A stretch of DNA of 64,000 bases from contig NZ_CAIWTY010000064.1 of the NCBI RefSeq assembly GCF_903915725.1, positions 1 to 64,000 on the forward strand, written 5' to 3'. A program made the translations under genes and the position numbers. Source of the DNA: an uncultured Rhodopila sp. (GTDB lineage: Bacteria > Pseudomonadota > Alphaproteobacteria > Acetobacterales > Acetobacteraceae). Below are positions 9,310-18,265 of the stretch, piece by piece (positions within the stretch are counted from its first letter, which is position 1; each line of letters starts with the position of its first letter). Below the pieces are notes generated by a model that worked only from the letters and a program-made list of their open reading frames with translations, ran no database searches and was not told the origin of the DNA.

Positions 9310-10656
9310 ATGACCGACACGCCCCGCCAACTGACCCTGAACCTGTTCATCTACCCGGGCGGACACCACGAAGCGGCTTGGCGGCACTCGCTGTCCGCGC
9401 CGGAGCGCGGGCTGGATGTCACCTTCTATCAGGACCTCGCCCGCAAGGCCGAGGCCGCAAAATTCGATGCGGTCTTCTTTGCCGATGGTCCCTCCCTGCC
9501 GGACAATATCCGCCACGCCCAGGCGATCCGGCCGGAGCCGATCACCCTGCTCACAGCGATCGCCGTGGCAACCAGCCGGATCGGCCTGATCGGCACCGCC
9601 TCGACCAGCTATTATGATCCTTACAATTTCGCCCGGCTTTTCGCCGGCCTCGACCACCTCTCCGGCGGCCGCGCCGGTTGGAACATCGTCACCACATCGG
9701 CCGAGAACGCCGCGTTCAATTTCGGCCTGCAGCAGCAGCCATCGCATGCCGACCGCTACCAGCGTGCGGCGGAATTCGTCGATGTAGCCACGAAACTGTG
9801 GGATTCCTGGGAAGACGGCGCGCTGGCGCTCGACCAGCAGTCGGGCGTCTACGCCGACGACGCCCGTATTCATAACATCGAGCATGTCGGGCGGCATTTC
9901 CGGGTCAAGGGCGCGCTGCCGGTGCCGCGCTCGCCGCAGGGCCGTCCGGTCTATGTCCAGGCCGGATCCTCGCCCGATGGCCGCTCCTTCGCCGCTCGCT
10001 ATGCCGAGGCGATCTTTACCGCGCACCAGACCATCGACACTGCGCAGGCGTTCTACGCCGACGTCAAAGCGCAGGTCGCCGCCCTCGGCCGCAATCCCGC
10101 GCATCTGAGGATACTGCCGGGGATCAGCCCGTTCATCGGCTCGACCGAGGCCGAGGCGGCGGCGTTGCAGGAGGAATTCGACGCGCTGATCCAGCCGGAA
10201 TACTCGCTCGCGCAAATCCGTCATTTCACCGGGATCGACTTCTCCGGCCACGACCTCGACGGTCCTTTCCCGCTCCGGCTGATCGAGAACCACCAACCAC
10301 GCGGCCACACCAGCCGCACGAAGCTGATCTTCGACCTTGTCCGCAACGAAGGGCTGACGATCCGCCAGCTTATCCGCCGCCTCGCCGGCGCGCGCGGGCA
10401 CAACGTGGTGGCCGGAACGCCGGAGCGGATCGCCGGCATCATCGAGACATGGTTCACCACGGGCGCCGCCGACGGTTTCAACGTGATGCCGCCCTGGCTG
10501 CCCGGCGGCTTCGACCGTTTCGCCGAGCATGTGGTGCCGATCCTGCGCAAGCGGGGCCTGTTCCGGGAGGAGTACACCGGCACGACGCTGCGCGAGCATC
10601 TCGGCCTGCCGCGCCCGGCGAGCCAGTTCGCCGAAAGCCTGCGTCAGAGCGCCTGA
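9310..10656 (+). CDS. LLM-class flavin-dependent monooxygenase (NtaA/SnaA/DszA family)
   Basis: A 448-aa protein, full family length. The start ATG at 9310 (MTDTPRQLTLNLF) has AGAGGAAA 6-12 nt upstream; the frame is open earlier but not protein-like. Conserved features: FDAVFFADGPS, DHLSGGRAGWNIVTTS, KLWDSWEDGALALDQQSGVY, and the C-terminal GTPERIAGIIETWFTTGAADGFNVMPPWLPGGF. The family oxidises organosulfur compounds or aminopolycarboxylates with FMNH2 supplied by a separate reductase. It heads the nine-gene operon running to 19632, so its substrate is probably what the downstream ABC importer brings in. Confidence 0.92.
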   Translation: MTDTPRQLTLNLFIYPGGHHEAAWRHSLSAPERGLDVTFYQDLARKAEAAKFDAVFFADGPSLPDNIRHAQAIRPEPITLLTAIAVATSRIGLIGTASTSYYDPYNFARLFAGLDHLSGGRAGWNIVTTSAENAAFNFGLQQQPSHADRYQRAAEFVDVATKLWDSWEDGALALDQQSGVYADDARIHNIEHVGRHFRVKGALPVPRSPQGRPVYVQAGSSPDGRSFAARYAEAIFTAHQTIDTAQAFYADVKAQVAALGRNPAHLRILPGISPFIGSTEAEAAALQEEFDALIQPEYSLAQIRHFTGIDFSGHDLDGPFPLRLIENHQPRGHTSRTKLIFDLVRNEGLTIRQLIRRLAGARGHNVVAGTPERIAGIIETWFTTGAADGFNVMPPWLPGGFDRFAEHVVPILRKRGLFREEYTGTTLREHLGLPRPASQFAESLRQSA

Positions 10657-10659
10657 CCG

Positions 10660-12219
10660 GTGATGCCCGGGGAGAGTCCGCTCGATCGTGCCAGCCTGCG
10701 CCGCAGGCCGCTGCTCGGCGGCTTGCTGGCTGGCCTTGCCGCGCCGTGGCCGGGCTTCGCCGCTGCCACCCCGGCCCCGGCGGTGGATCGCGAAACACTG
10801 GTCGTCGGCGTCGAAAAGGATTTCCAGAGTCTCGACGGCCTGGTGGTCGCCAGCGGCGATTCCCAGCGTTACGCCTGGTCGGTCTTCGATACGCTGAGCA
10901 GCTTCGACAGCGCCGGGCATCTGGTGCTGCGCCTGGCAACCGATGTGGCAATCGCGCCCGACAGGCTGAGCTACACGTACCGGCTGCGCAGCGGTGTGAA
11001 GTTCCACAACGGCGCGACGATGACCTCGCGCGACGTGAAGGCAAGCCTGGAATACATCCTCCGCCCGGAGAACCGCAGCTCGCGCCGTCCGTTCTTCGCG
11101 CCGTTCGTGGCCGGGATCGACACCCCGGACGACCTCACCGTGGTGTTTCGGCTGACGCAGGAGGACGGCGTCTTCGTCAACAAGATCGCCGGCTACCTGC
11201 TCATTGCGCCAGCCGATCATTTGGCCTCCGCGTCCGCCTTTGCGCAGGCGCCGGTGTCGCTCGGCGCCTGGCGGGTCAAATCGCTGAAGCCCGGCCGCGC
11301 GTTGGAGCTGGAGCGGTTCGAGGACTACTGGGGGCCGAAACCCGCCATCCGCAACCTGGTTTTCCGCGTGATCCCGGAGCCCGGCAGCCGCGTGGCGGCG
11401 CTGCGCACCGGGGAGATCGATATCGCCGTGGTGGTGCCGCTGCCCGACACCAAGGCGCTCCGGGCGGAGCCGGGGTTGCACGTGCTGGCGGCGCCGATGG
11501 CCTCGCCGCTGCACGTGCATCTCTACACGGAACAGCCGGACAGCCCATTGTCCAGGCGCGAAGTGCGGCAGGCGCTCAATTACGCGATCGACGAGCGGGC
11601 GATCATCGACAGCGTGCTGGACGGTGTGGGTGAGCCGCTGGCCACGTTCATCTCGCGTTACTATCCGTATAGCACGGACCCGGCGCTCGCGCCGTATCCC
11701 TACGACCCTGAGAAGGCGCAGGCGCTGCTGAAGCAGGCGGGCTACCCCGGCGGCTTTGCGACGAAACTCTACAGCCCCAACGACCAGCCGGTGGAACTGG
11801 CCGAGGCGATCGCTGCCTATTGGGAACAGGTGGGCGTGAAGGCGGCCATTCAGCGGATGGACTACGAAAGCTGGCTGAAGCTGATGAACGCGCACAAAGC
11901 CGAACCGATGGCGATCACCCAGTCCACCAACACGATCTACGACGCGGTGCATCCGGTGTCCGGCCATTTCTACCCGGGCGGCCCTTATGCCGACTACTTC
12001 AACCCCGAGGTCAAAGCGCTGGTCGATGACGTGAACCACACCTATGGCGCGGAGGCGCGCGGGCAGGTGTTCCAGAAAATCGGCCGCATCCTGCACGACG
12101 ATGCGTCCAGCGTGTTCATCTCGGAACTCTACTACGTCTATGCCTGGAAGCAGGGGCTGAACTGGTCGCCGCAGATCGGCTCCGGGTTCCTCGACTTCCG
12201 CGCGGCGCGTTGGGCCTGA
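10660..12219 (+). CDS. Family-5 ABC transporter substrate-binding protein (Tat), first of two in the operon
   Basis: A 519-aa Dpp/Opp-type binding protein. Translation can begin at GTG 10660 or ATG 10663, 3-6 nt after the oxygenase stop. The signal region SLRRRPLLGGLLAGLAAPWPGFAAA fits a Tat peptide. Core features are VKFHNGATMTSRDVKASLEYIL and the C-terminal DDASSVFISELYYVYAW. Its closest relative in the window is the protein at 16715-18265 (shared VDRET, RLSYTYRLR and FVNKIAGYL blocks), a different subgroup from the orphan at 7502. The permease gene follows 1 nt after its stop, so it is the dedicated receptor. Confidence 0.93.
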   Translation: MMPGESPLDRASLRRRPLLGGLLAGLAAPWPGFAAATPAPAVDRETLVVGVEKDFQSLDGLVVASGDSQRYAWSVFDTLSSFDSAGHLVLRLATDVAIAPDRLSYTYRLRSGVKFHNGATMTSRDVKASLEYILRPENRSSRRPFFAPFVAGIDTPDDLTVVFRLTQEDGVFVNKIAGYLLIAPADHLASASAFAQAPVSLGAWRVKSLKPGRALELERFEDYWGPKPAIRNLVFRVIPEPGSRVAALRTGEIDIAVVVPLPDTKALRAEPGLHVLAAPMASPLHVHLYTEQPDSPLSRREVRQALNYAIDERAIIDSVLDGVGEPLATFISRYYPYSTDPALAPYPYDPEKAQALLKQAGYPGGFATKLYSPNDQPVELAEAIAAYWEQVGVKAAIQRMDYESWLKLMNAHKAEPMAITQSTNTIYDAVHPVSGHFYPGGPYADYFNPEVKALVDDVNHTYGAEARGQVFQKIGRILHDDASSVFISELYYVYAWKQGLNWSPQIGSGFLDFRAARWA

Positions 12220-12220
12220 G

Positions 12221-13141
12221 ATGGGAGGTTTCCTGTTGCGCCGCCTCGCCGGTAGCGTGGCCACCATCCTGCTCGCCAGCCTGGTGATCTTCGTCCTGAT
12301 CCGGCTGGTTGGCGACCCGACCCACCTGATGCTGCCGCCGGAGGCCACCGACGACGATCGCGCCTTGCTGCGCCAGGAACTCGGCCTCGACCGGCCGATG
12401 GTGGTGCAATACGCAACCTTCCTGTTCGATCTTCTGCGCGGCGACATGGGCGAGAGCTTCTCCTATCGGCAGCCGGCGCTGCCTTTGGTGATCTCGATGC
12501 TGCCGCCGAGCCTGATGCTCGCCGGCGCCGCCATGCTGATGGCCGTCGCGCTGGGGGTGCCATGGGGGTTGCTCGCCGCATACCGGCCCGACGGCTGGGC
12601 GGACCGAACGGGGCGGGTCTTCGCGGTGCTTGGCCAATCCGGACCGCCGTTCTTTGTCGGGCTGCTGCTGATCCGCCTGCTTTCGGTGAACTGGCGCCTG
12701 CTGCCGACGAGCGGCTATGGCGACGTGACGCATCTGGTCATGCCGGCCTTCGCGCTGAGCTGGTACTCGGCCGCCGGCCTGCTGCGCCTGACGCGCGCCA
12801 GCGTGACCGAGGCTTTGCGGTCGGACTACATTCTGACGGCACGCATCAAGGGGGTATCCGACAGGGCGGTGCTGCTGCGCCATGCGCTGCGCAACGCGGC
12901 GCTGCCGATCATTACGTTTACCAGTTCGCAGTTCGGGATTCTGCTTGGCAGCGCGGTCTCCATCGAGGCGGTGTTTGCCTGGCCGGGTTTCGGCAAGCTG
13001 ATCGTCGATGCGATCTCGCAGCTTGATTACACGGTGGTGCAGGCCGGGGTGGTGGTGGCAGCGGTGCTGTTCATCGCCATCAACCTGTGCACGGACATTC
13101 TGTGCGCGGCACTCGATCCGAGAATCCGCCTTGGCTCCTGA
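12221..13141 (+). CDS. Dipeptide/oligopeptide-type ABC permease, DppB-like
   Basis: A 306-aa membrane permease of the DppB/OppB family. It starts with a hydrophobic anchor (LAGSVATILLASLVIFVLIRLVGDPT). It carries the family motif ASVTEALRSDYILTARIKGVSDRAV, the EAA-like coupling loop, and ends LCTDILCAALDPRIRLGS, the usual DppB tail. Six membrane spans are expected. It lies 1 nt after the SBP and directly before the DppC-like gene and forms half of the translocation channel. Confidence 0.93.
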   Translation: MGGFLLRRLAGSVATILLASLVIFVLIRLVGDPTHLMLPPEATDDDRALLRQELGLDRPMVVQYATFLFDLLRGDMGESFSYRQPALPLVISMLPPSLMLAGAAMLMAVALGVPWGLLAAYRPDGWADRTGRVFAVLGQSGPPFFVGLLLIRLLSVNWRLLPTSGYGDVTHLVMPAFALSWYSAAGLLRLTRASVTEALRSDYILTARIKGVSDRAVLLRHALRNAALPIITFTSSQFGILLGSAVSIEAVFAWPGFGKLIVDAISQLDYTVVQAGVVVAAVLFIAINLCTDILCAALDPRIRLGS

Positions 13142-13151
13142 CGGCCTCACG

Positions 13152-14021
13152 GTGGCGACGCCTGTTGTCAGGAACCAATCTCCGCCCCGGCGCAGGCGGG
13201 TTCGCCTGCCGTCGCGGCGCGGTCTGGCGCTGTGGTCGGGCGTGACGTTGCTCGCGATCATCGTGCTGGCCAGCGTGCTGGCGCCGCTGACCTCGCCCTA
13301 CGCCCCCAATACGATCGCTCTGAAGGCAACGCTGCAGCCGCCATCCATGCTGCACTGGTTCGGCACCGACCAGCTTGGCCGCGACGTGCTTACCCGAACG
13401 CTGTATGGCGGCCGCGTTTCTCTGACGATCGCCGCTTCGACCGTCGTGCTGGCCGGGCTTGGAGGCATGTTCATAGGCATCGCGGCGGCCTATCTCGGAG
13501 GCATCTTCGACATGGCCGTCATGCGCCTGGCCGAGGTGCAGTATGCGCTGCCGGCGGTGATCCTTGCGATCCTGCTGGTGGGCGTGTTCGGGTCCGGAAC
13601 CGCCAACGTCGTGCTGGTCCTGACGCTGACCAACTGGCCCCGCTTCGCCCGGGTGATCCGTGCCGAGGCGCAAAGCCTGAGCCAGCGCGACTTCGTCCTG
13701 CTCGCCCGCATGGCCGGCGCCTCGCGGCTGCGGATCATCCTGCGCCACATCGCGCCCAACCTGCGCAGCACGTTCTTCGTTCTGCTCACCCTCGATATCG
13801 GCCTGATCGTCACGCTGGAAGCCACGCTGTCGTTTCTCGGCCTTGGCGTGCAGCCGCCGACGCCATCCTGGGGCGGGATGATCGCCGACGGGCGCGGCTA
13901 TCTGGATCGCGCCTGGTGGACCGCGATCCTGCCCGGGTCGGTTTTGATGCTGACCGTGCTCGCCTCCAACCTGATCGGCGATGCGCTGGCGACAACGGCC
14001 GGCACGGAGCGCGCGGAATGA
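13152..14021 (+). CDS. Dipeptide/oligopeptide-type ABC permease, DppC-like
   Basis: About 289 aa if started at GTG 13152; TTG at 13131, overlapping the dppB stop, is an alternative, and neither has a strong ribosome-binding site. The frame extends further upstream inside dppB but that part is shadow. Family marks: LTSPYAPNTI, HWFGTDQLGRDVLTRTLYGGRVSLTI (DppC signature), the EAA loop around LSQRDFVLLARMAGASRLRIILRHIAPN, and FLGLGVQPPTPSWGGMI. It pairs with the DppB-like protein; its stop overlaps the next ATG. Confidence 0.9.
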   Translation: MATPVVRNQSPPRRRRVRLPSRRGLALWSGVTLLAIIVLASVLAPLTSPYAPNTIALKATLQPPSMLHWFGTDQLGRDVLTRTLYGGRVSLTIAASTVVLAGLGGMFIGIAAAYLGGIFDMAVMRLAEVQYALPAVILAILLVGVFGSGTANVVLVLTLTNWPRFARVIRAEAQSLSQRDFVLLARMAGASRLRIILRHIAPNLRSTFFVLLTLDIGLIVTLEATLSFLGLGVQPPTPSWGGMIADGRGYLDRAWWTAILPGSVLMLTVLASNLIGDALATTAGTERAE

Positions 14022-15001
14022 GCCCGCTGCTGCACGTCGAGACTCTGCGCATCGCCGCCGGGCCGCATGCGCCCGCTCTGGTGGATGGCATCAGCCTGGA
14101 ACTCGATCGCGGCAAGGCGCTCGGACTCGTCGGCGAATCCGGCGCGGGCAAGACGCTCGCCTGCCTCGCGCTGCTGCGCCTGCTGCCGGAGGGGCTGCAC
14201 ATCCAGGATGGCCGCATCCGGCTCGACGGGCAGGAACTCACCGCGCTGACGGATACCGAAATGCGCAGATTGCGCGGCGGACGCATCGGCATGGTCCTGC
14301 AGAACCCGCTCTCCTCCCTCAATCCCCTGATGCGCATCGGTGACCAGATCGGCGAGGCGTTTGCGGTGCATCGCGGTGTCCGTTGGCGGACGGCTTTGTG
14401 GAAGCTGGCGGTGGAGGCCCTGCGCGCGGTGCGCATCCCGACCCCGGAGCAGCGTGTATCAGCCTATGCGCACCAGTTCAGTGGCGGGATGCGCCAGCGC
14501 GTGGCGATCACGATGAACATCGCCTGCGCGCCCGACCTGCTGATCGCCGATGAGCCGACAACGGCGCTGGATGCGACGATCCGCTTGCAGGTCCTCCGCC
14601 TGCTCGGCGACATCCGCCGCGAGCGCCGCATGGCGCTGATCCTGGTCACCCATGACCTGCCGATGGTCGCCCGGTTCTGCGACGACGTCGCGGTGATGTA
14701 TGCCGGGCGGATCGTCGAACGCGGCCCGGTGGAGGCGATTTTCGCAAACCCGGCGCATCCCTACACGCGCGGCCTGATCGGTGCGACGCCGCGCCTGGAT
14801 GGCCGCCGCCGGCTCGCGACGATCGCGGGCCAGCCGCCGTCGCCGGGCAGCATCGCTTCCGGCTGCGCTTTCGCGTCACGCTGCGACGTGGCCGACGCGG
14901 GGTGCCGCCAGGGCCGCATCGATCTGCTGGACCTCGGCGAGCAGCGCGCCGCCGCCTGCCGCAAACCCTTCGCGCGTCCCCCGGCGGAAGCAGCGGCATG
15001 A
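14018..15001 (+). CDS. ABC transporter ATPase, DppD/OppD-like
   Basis: A 327-aa ATPase beginning at ATG 14018 in an ATGA overlap with the permease stop. Walker A is GESGAGKT (about residues 39-46), with the usual GSGKS replaced by GAGKT. The signature motif is FSGGMRQR, Walker B LLIADEP, and the switch histidine lies in LVTHD. The C-terminal oligopeptide-transporter domain has the cysteine-bearing SGCAFASRCDVADAGC pattern. It energises peptide-type import together with the next gene. Confidence 0.93.
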   Translation: MSPLLHVETLRIAAGPHAPALVDGISLELDRGKALGLVGESGAGKTLACLALLRLLPEGLHIQDGRIRLDGQELTALTDTEMRRLRGGRIGMVLQNPLSSLNPLMRIGDQIGEAFAVHRGVRWRTALWKLAVEALRAVRIPTPEQRVSAYAHQFSGGMRQRVAITMNIACAPDLLIADEPTTALDATIRLQVLRLLGDIRRERRMALILVTHDLPMVARFCDDVAVMYAGRIVERGPVEAIFANPAHPYTRGLIGATPRLDGRRRLATIAGQPPSPGSIASGCAFASRCDVADAGCRQGRIDLLDLGEQRAAACRKPFARPPAEAAA

Positions 15002-15969
15002 GCGCCCGGATACACATCGAGGCGGTGTCCAAGACCTATCCGGTCCGCACCTCCTTGTTCTCGCGCCGCCGCGAACTCGCGGCGCTGCGCGGCGTCTCGT
15101 TGCGGATCGAGGCCGGGACCACGCTCGGACTGGTGGGCGAATCCGGCTCCGGCAAGTCCACCCTCGCGCGGCTGGTCATGGGCGCCGAAAATGCCGATGC
15201 CGGCAAAATCAGCATCGACGGCCGGGATGTGCGTGCCGGCCTGCCACGGGCCGCGGACGCCTGGCTGCGGCGAACCCTGCAACCGGTGCTGCAAGATCCC
15301 TACGGCGCGCTGAACCCGCGGATGACCGTGGCCGAGACTGTCGGCGAGCCGCTGCACATCCAGCGCCAGGGCAGCCGGGCGGAGATCGCCGCGCGGGTGA
15401 GGGAGCTGCTCGAACTCGTAGGCTTGTCGGCCGCCCTGGCCACGAGCCTGCCCGTCGCGTTGAGCGGTGGCCAGCGCCAGCGTGTGGCCATCGCCCGAGC
15501 GCTTTCGATCTCGCCGCGCGTGCTGATCCTCGACGAACCGGTTTCGGCGCTCGACATGTCGGTTCAGGCGCAGGTGATCAACCTGTTGCAGGATCTGCAG
15601 GATCGGCTGGGCCTGACCTACCTGCTGATCTCGCACGACCTGGCGGTGGTGGCGCACCTCAGCACGCATATCGCCGTGCTGTATCTCGGCCAGGTGGTCG
15701 AAGCCGGCGACCGCAACGCGGTCATCCGGACGCCGCGGCATCCCTACACACGGTCACTGATCGCAGCCGCCGAACCGGGCGGCGAGGTGGAGGCGATCCA
15801 GGGTGAAATGCCCTCGCCGCTGGCACCGCCTTCCGGCTGTCCGTTCCATCCGCGCTGCCCGCAGGCCGTCAGCGAGTGCCGCAGCACGCCGCCCGCGCTG
15901 CGGCGCATCTCCGGCACCCACCTCGCCGCCTGCCATCTGGCGGACTCTGCACAGGAAACCGCCGCATGA
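14998..15969 (+). CDS. ABC transporter ATPase, DppF/OppF-like
   Basis: A 323-aa ATPase starting at ATG 14998, again in an ATGA overlap. Walker A GESGSGKS, Q-loop LQDPYGALNPRM, signature LSGGQRQR, Walker B LILDEP and LISHD are all intact. The C-terminal domain ends with GCPFHPRCPQAVSEC, the cysteine motif of the DppF/OppF subfamily. It forms a heterodimer with the DppD-like subunit. The stop overlaps the SDR start. Confidence 0.94.
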   Translation: MSARIHIEAVSKTYPVRTSLFSRRRELAALRGVSLRIEAGTTLGLVGESGSGKSTLARLVMGAENADAGKISIDGRDVRAGLPRAADAWLRRTLQPVLQDPYGALNPRMTVAETVGEPLHIQRQGSRAEIAARVRELLELVGLSAALATSLPVALSGGQRQRVAIARALSISPRVLILDEPVSALDMSVQAQVINLLQDLQDRLGLTYLLISHDLAVVAHLSTHIAVLYLGQVVEAGDRNAVIRTPRHPYTRSLIAAAEPGGEVEAIQGEMPSPLAPPSGCPFHPRCPQAVSECRSTPPALRRISGTHLAACHLADSAQETAA

Positions 15970-16718
15970 GGGATGCCCGCACCTTCGCCGGAAAGGCCGG
16001 CTGGATCATTGGCGCCTCTGGTGCGCTTGGTCAGTCGGCAGCAAAGGTGCTCGCGGCGGCTGGCGCGGAGCTGGCGCTTTCGTCGCGCCATCCGGAAGCC
16101 ATCGCAGCCGAAATCGGCCCGGAGGCGCTCGCGGTGCCGCTCGACATCACCTCAACCGCCTCGGTCAACGCGGCGGCAGCAGTGGTGATCGGCCGGTTCG
16201 GGCGGATCGACTTCCTCGTGGTCTCCACAACCCTGCCGCTGTTCGGCGATATCCTGGAGTTGGATGACGAGGCCTGGCGAGACGTGTTCGAAACCAAGCA
16301 GTTGGGGGCGGTGCGCGCAATACGGGCCGTGCTGCCGGACATGCTGAAGCGCGGCAACGGCAGCATCGTGCTGCTCTCCGGCCGCGGCGGGCGGCATCCG
16401 AACCCCGTGCATCTGCCGGGCGGCACCGCGAATGCGGCGCTCGACCTGCTCGCCCTCGGCCTCGCCCGCGCCTATACGCCGCGCGGTATCCGCATCAACA
16501 CCGTCGCGCCCGGGCCGATCGTCTCGCCGCGCTGGGAGGCGCTGCGTGCCGCCTCCGCGGGGCAGGTGTCAGATACCGGGCCGGGGCGGCCGGAGGACGT
16601 GGCACAAACCATCGCCTTCCTGCTGTCTCCCGCCGCGGCGCATATCTCGGGCACCACGATCACGGTGGACGGCGCAGCGCCGCCGGCGGCTGAACCGGTC
16701 AGGCGGGGCCAGCCATGA
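15966..16718 (+). CDS. Short-chain dehydrogenase/reductase fold protein with altered active site
   Basis: A 250-aa SDR of classical length. The nucleotide-binding turn GASGALG is at residues 16-22. The NNAG structural motif is replaced by STTLP, and the catalytic Y-x3-K site aligns with G152 and N156 in LPGGTANAAL, so both the Tyr and Lys appear lost. C-terminal landmarks RGIRINTVAPGPIVSPRW and ISGTTITVDG are normal. The fold is clear but ordinary carbonyl reductase chemistry is doubtful. It sits between the DppF-like gene and the second SBP, each junction an ATGA overlap, so it is part of the operon. Confidence 0.85.
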   Translation: MRDARTFAGKAGWIIGASGALGQSAAKVLAAAGAELALSSRHPEAIAAEIGPEALAVPLDITSTASVNAAAAVVIGRFGRIDFLVVSTTLPLFGDILELDDEAWRDVFETKQLGAVRAIRAVLPDMLKRGNGSIVLLSGRGGRHPNPVHLPGGTANAALDLLALGLARAYTPRGIRINTVAPGPIVSPRWEALRAASAGQVSDTGPGRPEDVAQTIAFLLSPAAAHISGTTITVDGAAPPAAEPVRRGQP

Positions 16719-18265
16719 TCCGGCAGAGTCTCACCCGCCGCGCAGCCCTGACCGGTCTGGCCGGCACCGGATTGCTGACCCGCCGGCCTGCGGCAGCGGC
16801 CGCAAGCCCCGGGCCCGCCGTCGATCGCGACACCGTGGTCATCGCCTTGGAACGCGACTTCTCCAACCTGGACGCGCTGGTGGCGATCACCAGCGATTCG
16901 AACCGCTATGTGCTGCAGATCTACGACACGCTTTACGGCTTCGACGCGCACGGCCAGCTCGCGCCGCGGCTTGCGACCGCGGTTGCTGTCTCCGAAGACG
17001 GGCTGAGCTACACGTATACGCTTCGCCCCGGCGTGCGCTTCCACACCGGTGGCGTGCTGACCTCCGACGACGTGCGATTTTCGCTCGACCACATCCTCGA
17101 CCCGGCCAGCAAGAGCACGCGCCGCCCGCAACTCGCCCCGGTGGTGGCGGCGATCGAGACCCCCGATCCGGCCACGGTCATTTTCCGGCTCAGGCAGCGT
17201 GACGGCGCGTTTCCCAACAAGATCGCGGGCTACCTGCCGGTGGTCCCGCGCGACTACGGATCGAGCCAGCCGGCAGCTTCGTTCTTTGCCCGCTCGCCGG
17301 TCTCGCTCGGCCCGTACCGGGTGCGCAGCTTCCGCACGGATTATCTCGAACTCGAACGCTTCGACGAGTACTGGGGCGAGAAGCCGAAGGTGAAGCGACT
17401 GGTCTTCAAGGTGATTCCGGAAGCCGGCAGTCGCACCGCCGCTTTGCTGACCGGTGAGGTGGACGTGGTGGCCGGCGTGCCGTTCCAGGATTTTGCCACC
17501 CTGCGCGATACGCCCGGGGTGTTCGCCGTGGCAAATCCACTCGGCTCGCCGCTGCTGATCCATATTGACGCCGACAAACCCGGACTGCCGACCTTCCGGC
17601 GCGAGGTGCGGCAGGCGCTGAGCTACGGCATCGATACGCAGGCGGTCATCGATACCGTGCTGCACGGCGCGGGAGAGAAGCTGGCCGGCATGATTTCGCG
17701 CTACTATCCCTATGGCAGCGATCCCGCGCTGCAACCCTATCCGTACGACCCCGCCAGGGCCCGGGAATTGCTGCAAAGCGCCGGCTATCCGGACGGGTTC
17801 GAGGCACGGCTGGTCATCGGCAGCGACCATCCGATCGAGATCGCCGAAGCCGCCGCCGGCTACTGGGCCCAGATCGGCGTTCGCATCCGCATCCAGCGCT
17901 ACGACTATGCCACCTGGGCGCAGCTCAACAACATGCACAAGGCCGGCCCGCTCGGTGTGATGGAGATGGCGAACGCCATCTTCGATCCGATCCACCCCGT
18001 CGGCGGCGTGTTCGCCCGCGCCGGCACCTGGTGCGACTACGACAATCCCGAGGTCGAGGCGCTGATCCAAAAGGTGATCCCGGTCTCCGATCCGGGCGAA
18101 CGCGGCGCGCTGTTCCGCGAGATCAACCGCCGCCTGCATGACGACGCGGCGGCGATCTTCATCAGCGAACTGTACGACATCTTCGCCGCCCGGCAGGGCC
18201 TGATGTGGGCGCCACAGCCGGGCACCGGCTACCTCAACTTCCGTCAAATAGGCTGGACAGCATGA
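16715..18265 (+). CDS. Family-5 ABC transporter substrate-binding protein (Tat), second in the operon
   Basis: A 516-aa binding protein with Tat-type N-terminus LTRRAALTGLAGTG...AAAAA. It is a clear paralogue of the protein at 10660-12219 (AVDRDTVV, LSYTYTLRPGVRFH, FPNKIAGYLPVV, DDAAAIFISELYDIFA). It starts at ATG 16715 overlapping the SDR stop, and its stop overlaps the MmgE/PrpD start. Two receptors for a single DppBCDF set suggest the importer takes two related ligands. Identity of the ligand is unknown. Confidence 0.93.
   Translation: MIRQSLTRRAALTGLAGTGLLTRRPAAAAASPGPAVDRDTVVIALERDFSNLDALVAITSDSNRYVLQIYDTLYGFDAHGQLAPRLATAVAVSEDGLSYTYTLRPGVRFHTGGVLTSDDVRFSLDHILDPASKSTRRPQLAPVVAAIETPDPATVIFRLRQRDGAFPNKIAGYLPVVPRDYGSSQPAASFFARSPVSLGPYRVRSFRTDYLELERFDEYWGEKPKVKRLVFKVIPEAGSRTAALLTGEVDVVAGVPFQDFATLRDTPGVFAVANPLGSPLLIHIDADKPGLPTFRREVRQALSYGIDTQAVIDTVLHGAGEKLAGMISRYYPYGSDPALQPYPYDPARARELLQSAGYPDGFEARLVIGSDHPIEIAEAAAGYWAQIGVRIRIQRYDYATWAQLNNMHKAGPLGVMEMANAIFDPIHPVGGVFARAGTWCDYDNPEVEALIQKVIPVSDPGERGALFREINRRLHDDAAAIFISELYDIFAARQGLMWAPQPGTGYLNFRQIGWTA

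Noticed and set aside
9193-12447. 1084-aa open frame on the minus strand
   Set aside because: It lies antisense to the LLM and receptor genes, is rich in Arg, His, Gln and Gly, and has no family similarity; it is a shadow of high-GC codon bias.
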